64,000 nucleotides of DNA, taken from positions 62,001-126,000 of the forward strand of contig JASJOG010000329.1 in assembly GCA_030142905.1 (NCBI GenBank). Reading direction: 5' to 3'. How positions within the stretch are numbered: the first letter of the stretch is position 1; each line of letters starts with the position of its first letter. The DNA is from Heliopora coerulea (lineage: Eukaryota > Cnidaria > Anthozoa > Scleralcyonacea > Helioporidae). Below the pieces are notes generated by a model. It saw nothing but the letters and a program-made list of their open reading frames with translations. It did no database searches and was not told the DNA's origin. The position numbers and the translations under genes are program-made. Positions 54,761-64,000 of the stretch are shown here, piece after piece.

Positions 54761-54762
54761 GG

Positions 54763-55017
54763 TCATAAAGGATTTGCTCCAAACGAAAGGAGTTGGAAAA
54801 CTCCACCCCAGTTACCAGATTGACAAGTATAATGTAGAGCAGTTTCGCAATAATTATTTCGGACGGCTACATCTGCCCCATTTAAAAATAACGTCCGCAC
54901 TTTATGTAGGCTACCCAGGGCAGTGCGATGAAAGTCTGAGAGTCCATGCCATGCATAGTTTTCATTAACATCAGTCCGGCCCGGTTTTGGCTCATCAGTA
55001 ATCAGTTCTGAGGACAT
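54763..55017 (-). CDS. Ankyrin-repeat protein fragment (N-terminal part)
   Basis: From ATG 55015-55017 the frame reads MSSELITDEPKPGRTDVNEN, then HKVRTLFLNGADVAVRNNYC, ETALHYTCQSGNWGGVFQLL and SFGANPL. That is one full ankyrin repeat with its neighbours' ends (GAD-V--R----TALHY---G-----LL--GANP). The frame closes with a stop straight after GANPL without a good donor, so it is either truncated or its splice site was missed. A hAT element begins 35 bp upstream of the ATG, in the presumed 5' UTR. The ankyrin-like exons at 45.8-46.8 kb on the same strand may be its continuation. Confidence 0.55.
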   Translation of the reverse strand: MSSELITDEPKPGRTDVNENYAWHGLSDFHRTALGSLHKVRTLFLNGADVAVRNNYCETALHYTCQSGNWGGVFQLLSFGANPL

Positions 55018-55318
55018 TGATTTGCAATACAGCCACAAATCATGTCCGGGGCAGCGTTGCCACCGGGTAATTGAGAAAATCCCCAGGTCACCCCGGAGAA
55101 AAAACCCAGAATTGAAAGAAAAATCCTAGATCGGAAACCGTATTTGTGGAACAGCTGGGGACTGGGGCGAACAATTATTTTAATACATTTATTTTGCTGA
55201 TTTCAGTATTTGAAAATTGAAACTTTCATAAAAATGAATAGAACTTATGAAAATATATAATAGTAAAGAGCACAAAAACATGAAAAGGAACTCTAAAGCA
55301 AACATTTAGCAAGAATTT

Positions 55319-55708
55319 CTAATGTATTAAATCAAATGTCATCGTATTCATCTGGCATAACATTAACGTCATATGCATGAATGGAATGACATCTTCCTCC
55401 TTCTGTGCCCCCAGTTTTTCAAGATATTGCAGTCGACAATATCTACATCGTACATCTTCAATAAGTTTCTTCGATGGCTCCCGTGTGTGGTACACTGTTC
55501 CCTCGCGAGCAATAGCTTGCTTAGCCAACAGTCTGTTGGCCAAAGTTGCAGCGTGGAGCCTATTTGTTGCCTGGGTCTTCATCATGTTGACTTGCGAGAA
55601 TACCCTCTCGACACAAGCAGATGAATGTGGCAAGACCAAAAGATTGCACATAAAGGTGCCAAGAAGCTCAAACTTTGTTAAGTTGTTGCCATCTTTCACA
55701 GCACGCAG
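55319..55708 (-). pseudogene. hAT dimerisation domain of the outer transposase
   Basis: VKDGNNLTKFELLGTFMCNL continues with LLVLPHSSACVERVFSQVNM, the conserved C-terminal dimerisation segment (L-LP-S-A-ERVFS). It resumes in frame the sequence interrupted by the inner element at 57498-57502, one five-base duplication included. Confidence 0.85.
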
Positions 55709-57497
55709 CAGAGGTGGATTCAGCCTTTATCATGATAGGTTCCAAGCACCAAATGGGAAATTCTTCTAGGGGGGTCTGGGGGCATGCTCCCCCAGGAAAT
55801 TTTGAAACCTGAAGTCTCTGAGATGCCATCTCCTGCATTATAGGGGCAACTTTATATACAACTGGCTTGCTTGCAAAAAGCTACAAAAGGTTCCTCAAAA
55901 CATAACACATTATCAACTTGTAGAGCAAAATTTATTTTTATTCTGTTTTTCATATTATGAAAAATAATAAAAATATAATTGGTCAGGTATTAGCCATTAA
56001 CATGTTACCAGGCTTGACCACGGGGAGGTTACTGACCTACGAGCCCATAGATGCTCTGAAAAGAGCAGTGTCAATGTACAGAAGATATAAGAAAAAAACA
56101 GGGAAAATGTTAATCATCAGAACATAATATGTTTACCATTCTCATTCGTCTGGGATGCCGGGTTGCAAATAAGTAAATAATATCTTCCAAATTCAATTCC
56201 ATGTCTCTGTGGGTGTACATGAGAGCCAAACCATTTAACCGTTCTTGTCCCATGGTGCTCCTCAAATAACTCTTCAGATTTCGAAGGGAGGAAATTGATC
56301 TTTCACATGAGCAAGATGTGACAGGAATTGTGGCCAGAATTTGAAGAATTGTGAAGATATTTGGGAAACAAGCTGGATCAACATCCTTTAAAGTGCTGCT
56401 AAGCTTTGCAGGAATGTCTTCAGCTTTTTCTTTCTTCTCATGCCATAACCTTTCCCAAAGATCTAATTCAGCAGACAGTCCAGCAATATTTGGTACATCT
56501 TGGTTGTAATGTTGACAGAATTCTTCAACATGAGATTTTCTCTCACCTGAGCTTGCATCTGTTCATTTAACTGCTGATCGATCGGAACAACCTGGTTTCT
56601 CATCATCTTGGTGTATTCCTGCATAGCAATCACAGCCGCACTGTGTATTTCCGACTTCCCAGACGAATGAATCTGAAACTTAGTGCATGCAGATGTCCAG
56701 AACGTGAGTGGAGATTTAAACAGTCGGTTGAGCTTCGCACCGTTTTTGCCAAACTCCATTCCAAAACAAACGCAGGGTAGACAAAAAGCCCCGTCCAAGT
56801 ACTTTGAATAAACCAGCCAAGGATTGCGTTCTAACCAATCTGGTTTAAACTTTCGATGTCGACCACCACTTTCCAGTGTCGAAGGAAAATTAAAAAGACG
56901 GTCAGGTTTCCAGACGTTCTGAATAAATTTGAATTTATCCGCGTCAGAAAATCGAGCGATGTCTTTGTAAACCAAGCCAATGTCGTATGGCTAACAGTCT
57001 TCCTTACGGCAAACCGGGTTTCCTCGAGCGTGAAATACCGCCATCGCTCATGAGTATTTATAAAGCCTGACAGGTTCACGAGCGGTTCACAAAACCTCCG
57101 AGGCCAATCAAAGGCAATCTTGACAGGTTCCACTTAATTGGCTAACCAATCATAATGAGGTTTGAGCGGTTCACTTTCTGGTTAACCAATAGTAGAGACG
57201 TTTGACAGGTTCCACTTAATTGGCTAACCAATCAGAGGAATTTTAAGCAGATCACGATCAGTTCACATTCGGTTTGCTTCTTGCGCACGGTATTTAATCC
57301 GTAGTTCAAGACATTGCCAAAGAAATAACGGGAAAATAATTCCAGTTTTAATAATATTGGGCTTTTCAAACATAAAAATACCCAAATGATGCAACGGCAT
57401 TACATGTCCTTTACTTAAATTTTTTAATTAACATTACTTTTTATCAAATTTTGACCGGTTCAATGGAACCCATGGAACTAGTCTGGATCCACCCCTG
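55709..57497 (-). mobile_element. Inner hAT (TTF-finger type), internally deleted, 5-bp target duplication
   Basis: Ends CAGAGGTGGATTCAG and, reverse-complemented, CAGGGGTGGATCCAG match at 13 of 15 positions. CGCAG flanks both (55704-55708, 57498-57502). The outer transposase frame is continuous when it is removed. Most hAT elements make 8-bp duplications; some lineages make 5-6 bp. Confidence 0.85.
56110..56975 (-). pseudogene. TTF-type hAT transposase with the catalytic middle deleted
   Basis: The first part (56463-56975) is a TTF-type zinc finger: RHRKFKPDWLERNPWLVYSK, then GAFCLPCVCFG and FQIHSSGKSEIHSAA. Directly after, in a broken frame, comes the dimerisation region (56110-56460) with ATIPVTSCSCERSISSLRNL then KSYLRSTMGQERLNGLAL. 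The acidic catalytic core between them is missing, so the copy is a deletion derivative that would depend on a helper transposase. Confidence 0.8.
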
Positions 57498-57502
57498 CGC
57501 AG

Positions 57503-59260
57503 TTCATCCCAAAATTCTGTAGGGGAATAACTCATGTTCTTGAGAGAAGCCTTGGCATACAGTATGTCTCGCCATTGGTCATCAAGCTCATCTAGGTTTT
57601 CTTCGGATACCAAAGATGGGAAATGCACTGCTAGTGGGATAATCGAGGATAATGATCTGTCAGTTGACAACGCCTCTTTTGGGTCGAGAGCTGACAACAT
57701 AGCAAGAACACAATCACTTTGTAAGGTGAACCTCTCCTTCATTTCATTGCATAATTGAATAGGAAGAGTACAGCAGTCTTGCCTGAAACGTTGTTCTTGG
57801 TCAGCCAAAGGCTATCTCGCGCACATTGCCAAACACCTTCCTCCAAGGTGCAATTCCTTAATGGGCTTGTAGAGCTCTGCGTTGTTAGGATCGATGTCGC
57901 TCACTGGCCTGGTTTTGACCACGTTATCTTGAATAAACATGGCCAAAATGCTCCTGTACTCATCCGAGATGGTACTGTACAAGGTATGCAATTTGAAATG
58001 CGTAGATTGAAATTCATTATTTAATTTGTCAACCTTTGTCAAAATGTAATTGAGAAACAAAAGCATGTGCTTTGTTCCCGCTGTTTTCATCATTTGATAG
58101 ATCTTGGCAGCTCCGTCGACACGATCAGATGGGGACTCAGACTGAAAGAAGAGCGCCAATGCCTCCCATTGCTCCAGAATTCTGGCAATGACTTGACCAC
58201 GGGACAGCCATCGAGTCTGCGAAAGTTTGAGAACTCTATGACGTGGTGCATCTACGACGTCCTGGATTAGGCGGAATTGATGCAGTCTTTTGCTGCTTCA
58301 AGCAAAGTAGCAGCGCACATCTTTAACAAACGATTCCAGCCAAGAAGGGAGATGCTTACTTGCATGGTTTGCGCACAAGGCAAAAGAGTGGCGAACACAT
58401 TCAAGGACAAAAACACCAGGGACATCTGCTTTCAGACGAGTTTGAAATCCTGTAGTTGCCCCCATCATTACTGAGCAATTATCGCTTCCAAACCCGACAA
58501 TATTCTTCAGAGGGATTGATTTTTCTTGAAGGAAGCCCTTGACAGTAGCGTACATACTTTCAGTAGAGCTATCTTCAACTTCAATCGCCGCTAGTAAGGC
58601 GTCTGTTACTTTCCTATTGTGGTAAAATCGTACCACGGTGGCAAGAATTCGGGAGACGGAAATGTCGGTGGATTCATCTATAATGATAGAGAACTTATTG
58701 TCCCTGCAAATTGAAGATACTGACTCAACCTCTTCCCAAGCGATTCCCTCTTGCATCACATATGATGCTTTTGTCTTCTTGATCTTGATTTTCTGCGCAA
58801 TCTTGCTATCTGGAAACATTTTTTTCATCAATTCACTCAAGTGATCGGCTCGAAGGAAAGGCATTCTATGCTCGGCCATAAACCCAGCTAGCAGGACTTC
58901 GGTTCTTGCGGTCATTTCTTCGGTATTCGATTTTGCTGGTTTGTTAAAAAAGAACTGACTTGCAGTGTGTTTTGTTTTGCTTTGAATGTATTGACATGCT
59001 TTCTCGTGGCTTTATGTCTCATTAAATCTGTCTTATTTGCATCCTTTAGCTTGCATTCGCACACTGAACAAAATGCACCAGATTTATTTGTTGGGTCTTG
59101 CAAGCCAGTCTTTTAATTCTGGATCTTGTTGCCATGCATCACAGAAAGTTTGCTTGTACCACGTTTTTGCTTTTTTTGTTGAAGGGACAAGCAGGGCTTC
59201 ACCTGTAGAGTAGCTTTTAATTTTTTCGGATAACATTATTAAAAACACGTGAAAGAGTAA
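57503..59260 (-). pseudogene. hAT transposase, N-terminal and catalytic parts (BED-finger type)
   Basis: From high to low coordinate: WYKQTFCDAWQQDPELKDWL; a BED-like finger, CSVCECKLKDANKTDLMRHK then ATRKHV; FSIIIDESTDISVSRILATV (first acidic residue); LKNIVGFGSDNCSVMMGATT (second); LECVRHSFALCANHASKHLP; and TRWLSRGQVIARILEQWEAL. The order is that of ZBED-style hAT transposases. Frameshifts occur near 59085 and 58915, a stop near 58298, and another near 57812. The frame continues to EFWDEL, where the inner element interrupts it. Confidence 0.82.
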
Positions 59261-59551
59261 GATGATTGACATATTGGCATTGTATGCATCTGCGGCACGC
59301 AAAACCAGCAGTAATTTTTTTATTATACTTTATATAATCAAATCGTAATTTTTTAGTGTGATGATAAATATACACGTAGGACACCAAGTGCCCTGAAATT
59401 ACACCTGATTCTTAAAATCATAAAAAATTATGATCTTATTGAAAAACCCTAGATTTCATGACAAAAACCCTAGAACCCCAGGTTGAAGTAAAAAACCCCA
59501 GATCTGGCCTAAAAACCCCAGGCGTGGCAACGTTGCAAATCATGTCTGAGG

Positions 59552-59733
59552 AGCTCGAACCACGACAGCCCGCAGTACAGCGCGGTTGCTTGCATCAAAT
59601 ATATGCGCGTAAATCTGAGTCATTAAAAAATGGCGGTTAATTCGAAACTCTAAAAGAGGTACTCAACAATTGTACTCTTTTAAAAACGTGATATAAACCA
59701 TTTTTCGCCCCGTCTTTTGGTTTTGTTGCAGCA
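59552..59733. promoter_or_regulatory. Possible bidirectional promoter region
   Basis: This short gap separates the hAT-disrupted 5' side of the minus-strand ankyrin fragment from a plus-strand exon-like segment. AAAAATGGCGG at 59626-59636 resembles the YY1 site (AAAATGGCGG) often found near metazoan start sites. CTCTAAAAGAGGTA and TACTCTTTTAAAA form a small inverted pair nearby. Function is inferred only. Confidence 0.3.
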
Positions 59734-59756
59734 ATGAATATCAACGATGAAAACAG
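59734..59756 (+). CDS. Possible first coding exon
   Basis: ATGAATATCAACGATGAAAA ends at a good donor (CAG|GTATGT), giving MNINDEN plus a split codon. No following exon with a matching phase was identified, so this is weak. Confidence 0.25.
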
Positions 59757-59759
59757 GTA

Positions 59760-61850
59760 TGTTTCCGCGTAATACATGTAACACCAATGTTTGTTTAAGT
59801 GCTTAAGAATGGTAACTGAAAACATGTTGCTTCACCGTACTGACATTCGTTTTGATACTGTGCACCACAACTGACTCCTGCTTTCACAGCTATTTAACAC
59901 AAGATAATTTACTGTATCTGATTGTGCTTGTCAGTCCCCATGTAAGGGAGGCCAGTCATCGGCAGCTAATCGTTACAGAGTACACGTACTGTAAATGTCA
60001 CCTATGGAAGAATATTTTTGAAAGAAGGCTTCACTTCTTTTGCGAAATCAATACGTGAAGAATTTACACGCTAAATGTATGTGTACTCGTTTGATATAAG
60101 TGCCTTTAAGTTAACTGGATACCATCTTTAAACGGTCATCAATAAACGAACGTTTTCGAATGGATACCAGGCATTTTGAAGTTTTACCATTATGACTATT
60201 AAGATAATAAACGATTTTGGAGTAATCCGAAGAAGTGTGTAAGTTGTAACTGTAACTTTGTTTTTATTTAAGTGATACTATTAGTATTACGTTATATCTA
60301 CACATTTAAATTAATTTTATTGATTAAATTTTAATTTTAACCTTTTTTCATTAGTTTACATATACCACAATTTTACATCTGAAATTATTTTTACTATTAT
60401 ATACATTATACCTTGATGATAATTCACTTACTATTTAAGCAAGCTGGCCCGAAATACCAGGATGCATTTCATTTACCTACATTGATGTGGTGAGTTTTAC
60501 TAGAGTGACATATCCCAGGATCCCTGAATTGCACACAGGTCAAAGTAGGGAGTTTAAAAGTGTGGCAATGAAGACACAGTAAATAAAGTACTTCAATTTT
60601 TACCACCATGAAGCAAACTACACTTATTGAATTTCTCATTAGATGGTTTATAAACATTTTTCTTTAAAAATACTGTCTGAAGTGCTGATGCTATCATGAA
60701 AATTTGGAAATGTTCTTTGCTACATCTCATGTGGAGGCAGGATAGCACAAATTTAGGGGTGACAGGAAATTGTCTTGAAAGAGAAATCTTGTAAGTCCTC
60801 ATTTTCATTGAGGTCTATGCTGATAAAAGGTAACATAGCGAAGAACAGTTGGTGCTATTCCTAATTGTCCTGCCAAACATGTGATACACACTGCATTTAA
60901 TGTTGTGATTAACAAATAGGAAATTGTGTGAGTGTCTTGGTGCTATGATGTAAACATGAATGATGTTACTGTATTTCAACTGGAAAAATGCTTGGTGGAA
61001 ACATGAGGCATAGCTGAGTATTTTCAGATGCTTTTCTATTTGAAACGGCTTCATGAATGTTTATGTCAAAAGATATTTTCTATCTATTTTATAAAATAAC
61101 CATGGTTTTTTGAGTTGTTGTGACATTATCCATGTCCCATACAAAATGAAAATAATATCAGCATGCATTTGTACCCTGAGAGGAAATGGGGCTCATCCAA
61201 TCAGAGCTTGTGTTGGATGTGTGTTATTTTATAATTATTATTGATCATGTCACTATTGATATCTCTACCCTTAGTTTAATAATAAAACAATCACAGTAAC
61301 TGTATGTTGTTACTGTATAAATGTAACAACAGTGCTCTAAGTAGGCCAGAACGAAAGAGCACTCTGCCCTTCAATTTTCAAGAGTGCCCTTTCTTTTTCT
61401 GAGTCCCCTGTGATTTTCTATCTCACTTTCATTTTTCTGGTCATTATCCTATGGTCAGCAGCATAGTAAATGCACTGTTTCATAGTTACACATCACAAAG
61501 AGTCAATCAAATCTCTTGTTTAGGTTGCAGAAACATGTATGTTTATCAGAGGTACTCCAATGAAAACATTGATCGTAAGCTACTATTTCAAGTTCAGTAC
61601 TTCTGAGGTCTTTTTTGACAGTGATGGTACCTTTGAAAATGAAATTCTATAAGTTTGCTAAATGGCATGGCTTTGTCAAAGCTCCTCTGGCAAAGAAATT
61701 ATCACAACAATCGGCATCGCCTTGCAGGGCAAACTCTCTATGCAAATTTCCTGGCCTGTCATTTTTTCAACCTTGCTAGAACACTGAACAAGAAAAATTC
61801 CTGAGTAGCAAAATATCATTTTTCTCCATTACTTTTTATTTCAATATAAG
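59760..61850. other. Non-coding stretch, probably intron or intergenic
   Basis: AT-rich. Small ORFs are present on both strands but none resembles a protein family. Confidence 0.4.
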
Positions 61851-61931
61851 TATGTGATAAATCATCCAAAAGACCAACTTGAAGGGAATCCTGATGGAAG
61901 GTGGAAGAAAAAGAAAAAAGGTCTTCAGTGA
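61851..61931 (+). CDS. Possible terminal exon
   Basis: After a pyrimidine-rich acceptor (TTTATTTCAATATAAG) the frame reads YVINHPKDQLEGNPDGRWKK, a lysine run and a stop. The composition is protein-like and basic. No family is recognised. Confidence 0.3.
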   Translation, partial: YVINHPKDQLEGNPDGRWKKKKKGLQ

Positions 61932-61939
61932 GAAAAACT

Positions 61940-62700
61940 TCATGTATTTGTCACTGATATATCAAGTCCAGTGCTGGATTTAGATCTTGGGTGGCCCAGG
62001 GCACTTCTTGTTTGGTGGGCAGCCCCCTATACATGGAAATACACAACAAATCACCAAATGTACACATCAAAGTCTGTTTATTGCAGGTAACTGGAACTGT
62101 CAAGTTATACATACATAGATAAATGTGTTATACATGCCAGCAAAACTCAAAGTCAATTTTGAATTAAGTTAAACTGTTGAATCAAATCATATCCAGGCTC
62201 TTCTATGAAACACATGGAATGGACTCAAAAGTCCCTTCTCCTTACAGGTTCTTCAGCACCCCTACTGGCTACTGACCAATAAAGTCACTCTTCTACTTGA
62301 GACATTAAAGTCCCATCAGTAAACAAAGGGTTAATAAAAGAAACTAATTTTTTAATCATCATAATTTTGCATAGAGGTGGGCCAGGGCAATCACCCCTTT
62401 TATCCCTGTATAAATCTGGCACTGATCATGTCAATGACAATAGTACAGCACGGTACATTCATTGTAAAGGGATGAAAGTTTGTCAAGTCAAAGATAGCCA
62501 TGTAAAAATAACTAAAAATAAATCAATATGTAAAATATAATTTTGTCATTTCCTTTGTCCCCTGAGAGTTTATTATGTTGTTAGGTCTTAACATTGAATC
62601 CAAAAAATCAATTTTTATGGTGCATGCACACTATGGATTGGTATATTATTTACAATGGTCTGTTTAAATTTTTTAACTAAGACATCATTTAATTACTTAG
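61940..62700. other. Non-coding stretch
   Basis: GGTGGCCCAGGGCACTTCTT near 61990 and similar G-rich pieces resemble transposon ends, but no inverted partner or target duplication was established. Confidence 0.3.
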
Positions 62701-62715
62701 ATGTAGATTTTAAAG

Positions 62716-62772
62716 ATGACAAAATCTCCTGTACATGGATTAGCTTTAGATGACATTGATCCAAACACACAG
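62716..62772 (+). CDS. Possible short exon
   Basis: ATG through ACACAG encodes MTKSPVHGLALDDIDPNTQ and ends at GTATGG. An acceptor-like TTAATTACTTAG lies 16 bases upstream. There is no domain to name. Confidence 0.3.
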
Positions 62773-62774
62773 GT

Positions 62775-64000
62775 ATGGAGTTTTTGTTACATGTTGTGGC
62801 ATCTACTAAGTGTGGGAAGTGTTCTGATTAGGTTAAAAGCAGTTACTGTATATTATATAAAAATTTCAAAAGCTTCTACAATTAAAAAGTTTAGAAATGT
62901 ATAATGTATAATATAATTGAAACAAATGGCAATTACACTCTGTAACTTTCAAAAAATTTCACAAAAATTTTAAAAAATCATGTGGTCAATAGTGATGGAA
63001 TTAAGACAAGCCAAAAGTATGTACTGCAAGTATTAAACATTAAAATCTCCACAGTCACAACCAAATTTACCTCCTCTCCAAAGAAAAGACAAACAAACAC
63101 CCTCAATCATTGTATGTGGTTGACTGGAAAGATCAAGAGCCCAAGGAGCCAATATGAAGGTGACAGACAGAACAAATTTACAGCTTAAAGTCAAACTGCT
63201 GGGGTGTACTGAGAGTGAGAAAGATTAAAACAAACTTGAAATTGGCAAAAGGTTATATTGTAAACTTGTTAATACTGATCAAAGATTTTTCCTTTGCACA
63301 GGTATTGTTCCAAATTAGCTTTCTCAAGGGTCAACTTTGAAATTTTCAGTCCAAGGTCAAAAATGTCATTGGATATTACCTTGAAATTTGGTTATCCTTG
63401 GACATTTTTGTTTTATCAAGGCTGAACTTTTGTGGTTGTAAAAAGGAGGCATTGGAATATGTCTAACATATAAATTGGAAAGGAAGTGCATAGAGATACA
63501 GTAGAACCTGAGTTTTACAACCACCCCTTTTGCCAGGCAAAAGTGGTCGTAAATGTCAGGTGGTCGCTTAAGACAGGTAAGTGATGTCACGTGGTGGCAG
63601 TACACTATATTGGGAAACTTAGGGTTGGTTACTGCATGAAGTGTAGAATATTAGAATGATTTAAGAGAGTTCCATTTTCAACATTGATTTCTGCTTTTGA
63701 TGATAATTATTGTATGAGATTGAGAGGTATGTTCATGACTTACAAAATTTCATGGCCCTGATATTTTGGCAAGTGATGGCTGATCCTTGTGAACTCAATC
63801 GTCACTCCAAACTAGCTGCTGAGTTGGTGAAAATATTTTCCTATTGGCAGACATTTGCGGCTATCATCAGCCATGTCCATGACTAAATTTGACCCTGATT
63901 CTCATAGTAAATATTTATTAGCTCTTCATGCTCACATATTAGCACTTTTGTGACTGGAGGTCATCCCTTATCAGTAGAGTCATCTGCCATTAGCCAGAGT
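62775..64000. other. Mostly non-coding to the window end
   Basis: A TACAGTAGAACCTGAGTT segment near 63498 resembles a pogo-type end, but its right partner was not found. Otherwise no feature is supported. Confidence 0.35.

Larger units (their letters stand above)
55052..59535 (-). mobile_element. hAT transposon with BED-finger transposase, itself invaded by another hAT
   Basis: Ends are CAGCGTTGCCACC and, reverse-complemented, CAACGTTGCCACGCC, followed inward by runs of CCCCAG/AAAACCC. CAAATCATGT occurs just outside the right end and near the left end with an 8-base filler, so the target duplication is imperfect. The transposase runs on the minus strand in pieces. The element lies between the ankyrin ATG and the region upstream of it. 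Confidence 0.75.

Noticed and set aside
63498..63605. Possible pogo-type MITE starting TACAGTAGAACCTGAG
   Set aside because: Only one end resembles a pogo terminus; no inverted partner with TA flank was found.

Overview
The window is animal DNA, most likely from a cnidarian. It is AT-rich, its genes are split by GT/AG introns, and it carries an NLR-type immune gene (PNP_UDP exon, NB-ARC NTPase, kinesin-light-chain-like TPRs). Transposons of many superfamilies fill the rest. The cnidarian assignment is an inference from gene and element content; a sponge or another invertebrate is not excluded.

Layout. 1-22.3 kb is a graveyard of LINEs with restriction-like endonucleases (R2/R4 type), set in (TAA)n tracts as known for Dong/R4 elements. 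They are invaded by a 711-bp hAT MITE (52-762), a Penelope-like element with inverted halves (3452-6177), a Harbinger MITE (8860-9589), a Tc1/mariner-like element with repeat-built ends (10758-12320), a TA-flanked MITE (12672-13174) and a decayed hAT transposase. The most complete LINE is 18971-22302. Two solitary LINE-leader units (1271-2104, 17614-18421) share covarying hairpins with the leader at 2128.

23.4-28.5 kb (minus strand) is the NLR locus: a PNP_UDP exon, one long NB-ARC-TPR exon broken by a single in-frame TAG, and an UNC5-like Death-domain exon whose present stop codon lies in the end of a hAT MITE.

28.5-47.6 kb is mostly non-coding. It holds tRNA-derived SINEs, a pogo MITE, several Penelope remnants with hammerhead-like cores, a Penelope insertion that is an almost perfect ~1-kb-arm palindrome with a 15-bp target duplication (37324-39361), a ~800-bp field of palindromic TTTCATATATGAAA-type repeats, and small ankyrin-type exons on the minus strand.

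47.64-54.31 kb is the most interesting block. It looks like an animal EnSpm/CACTA transposon. Both ends carry many palindromic TTCCTATAGGAA-type motifs. Inside are two head-to-head genes whose ATGs are 12 bp apart: a tnp2-like transposase (plus) with four in-frame stops, and a seven-exon BEN-domain gene (minus) that reads open throughout. The BEN protein is a candidate for the DNA-binding partner of the transposase, or for a gene kept after the transposase died. Its first intron holds an inverted-repeat Penelope relic with a smaller insertion inside.

54.7-59.6 kb holds an ankyrin-repeat fragment and, beside it, a hAT element (BED-finger transposase, frameshifted) carrying a second, internally deleted TTF-finger hAT. 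59.6-64 kb is sparse, with a possible promoter and a few possible short exons of a plus-strand gene.
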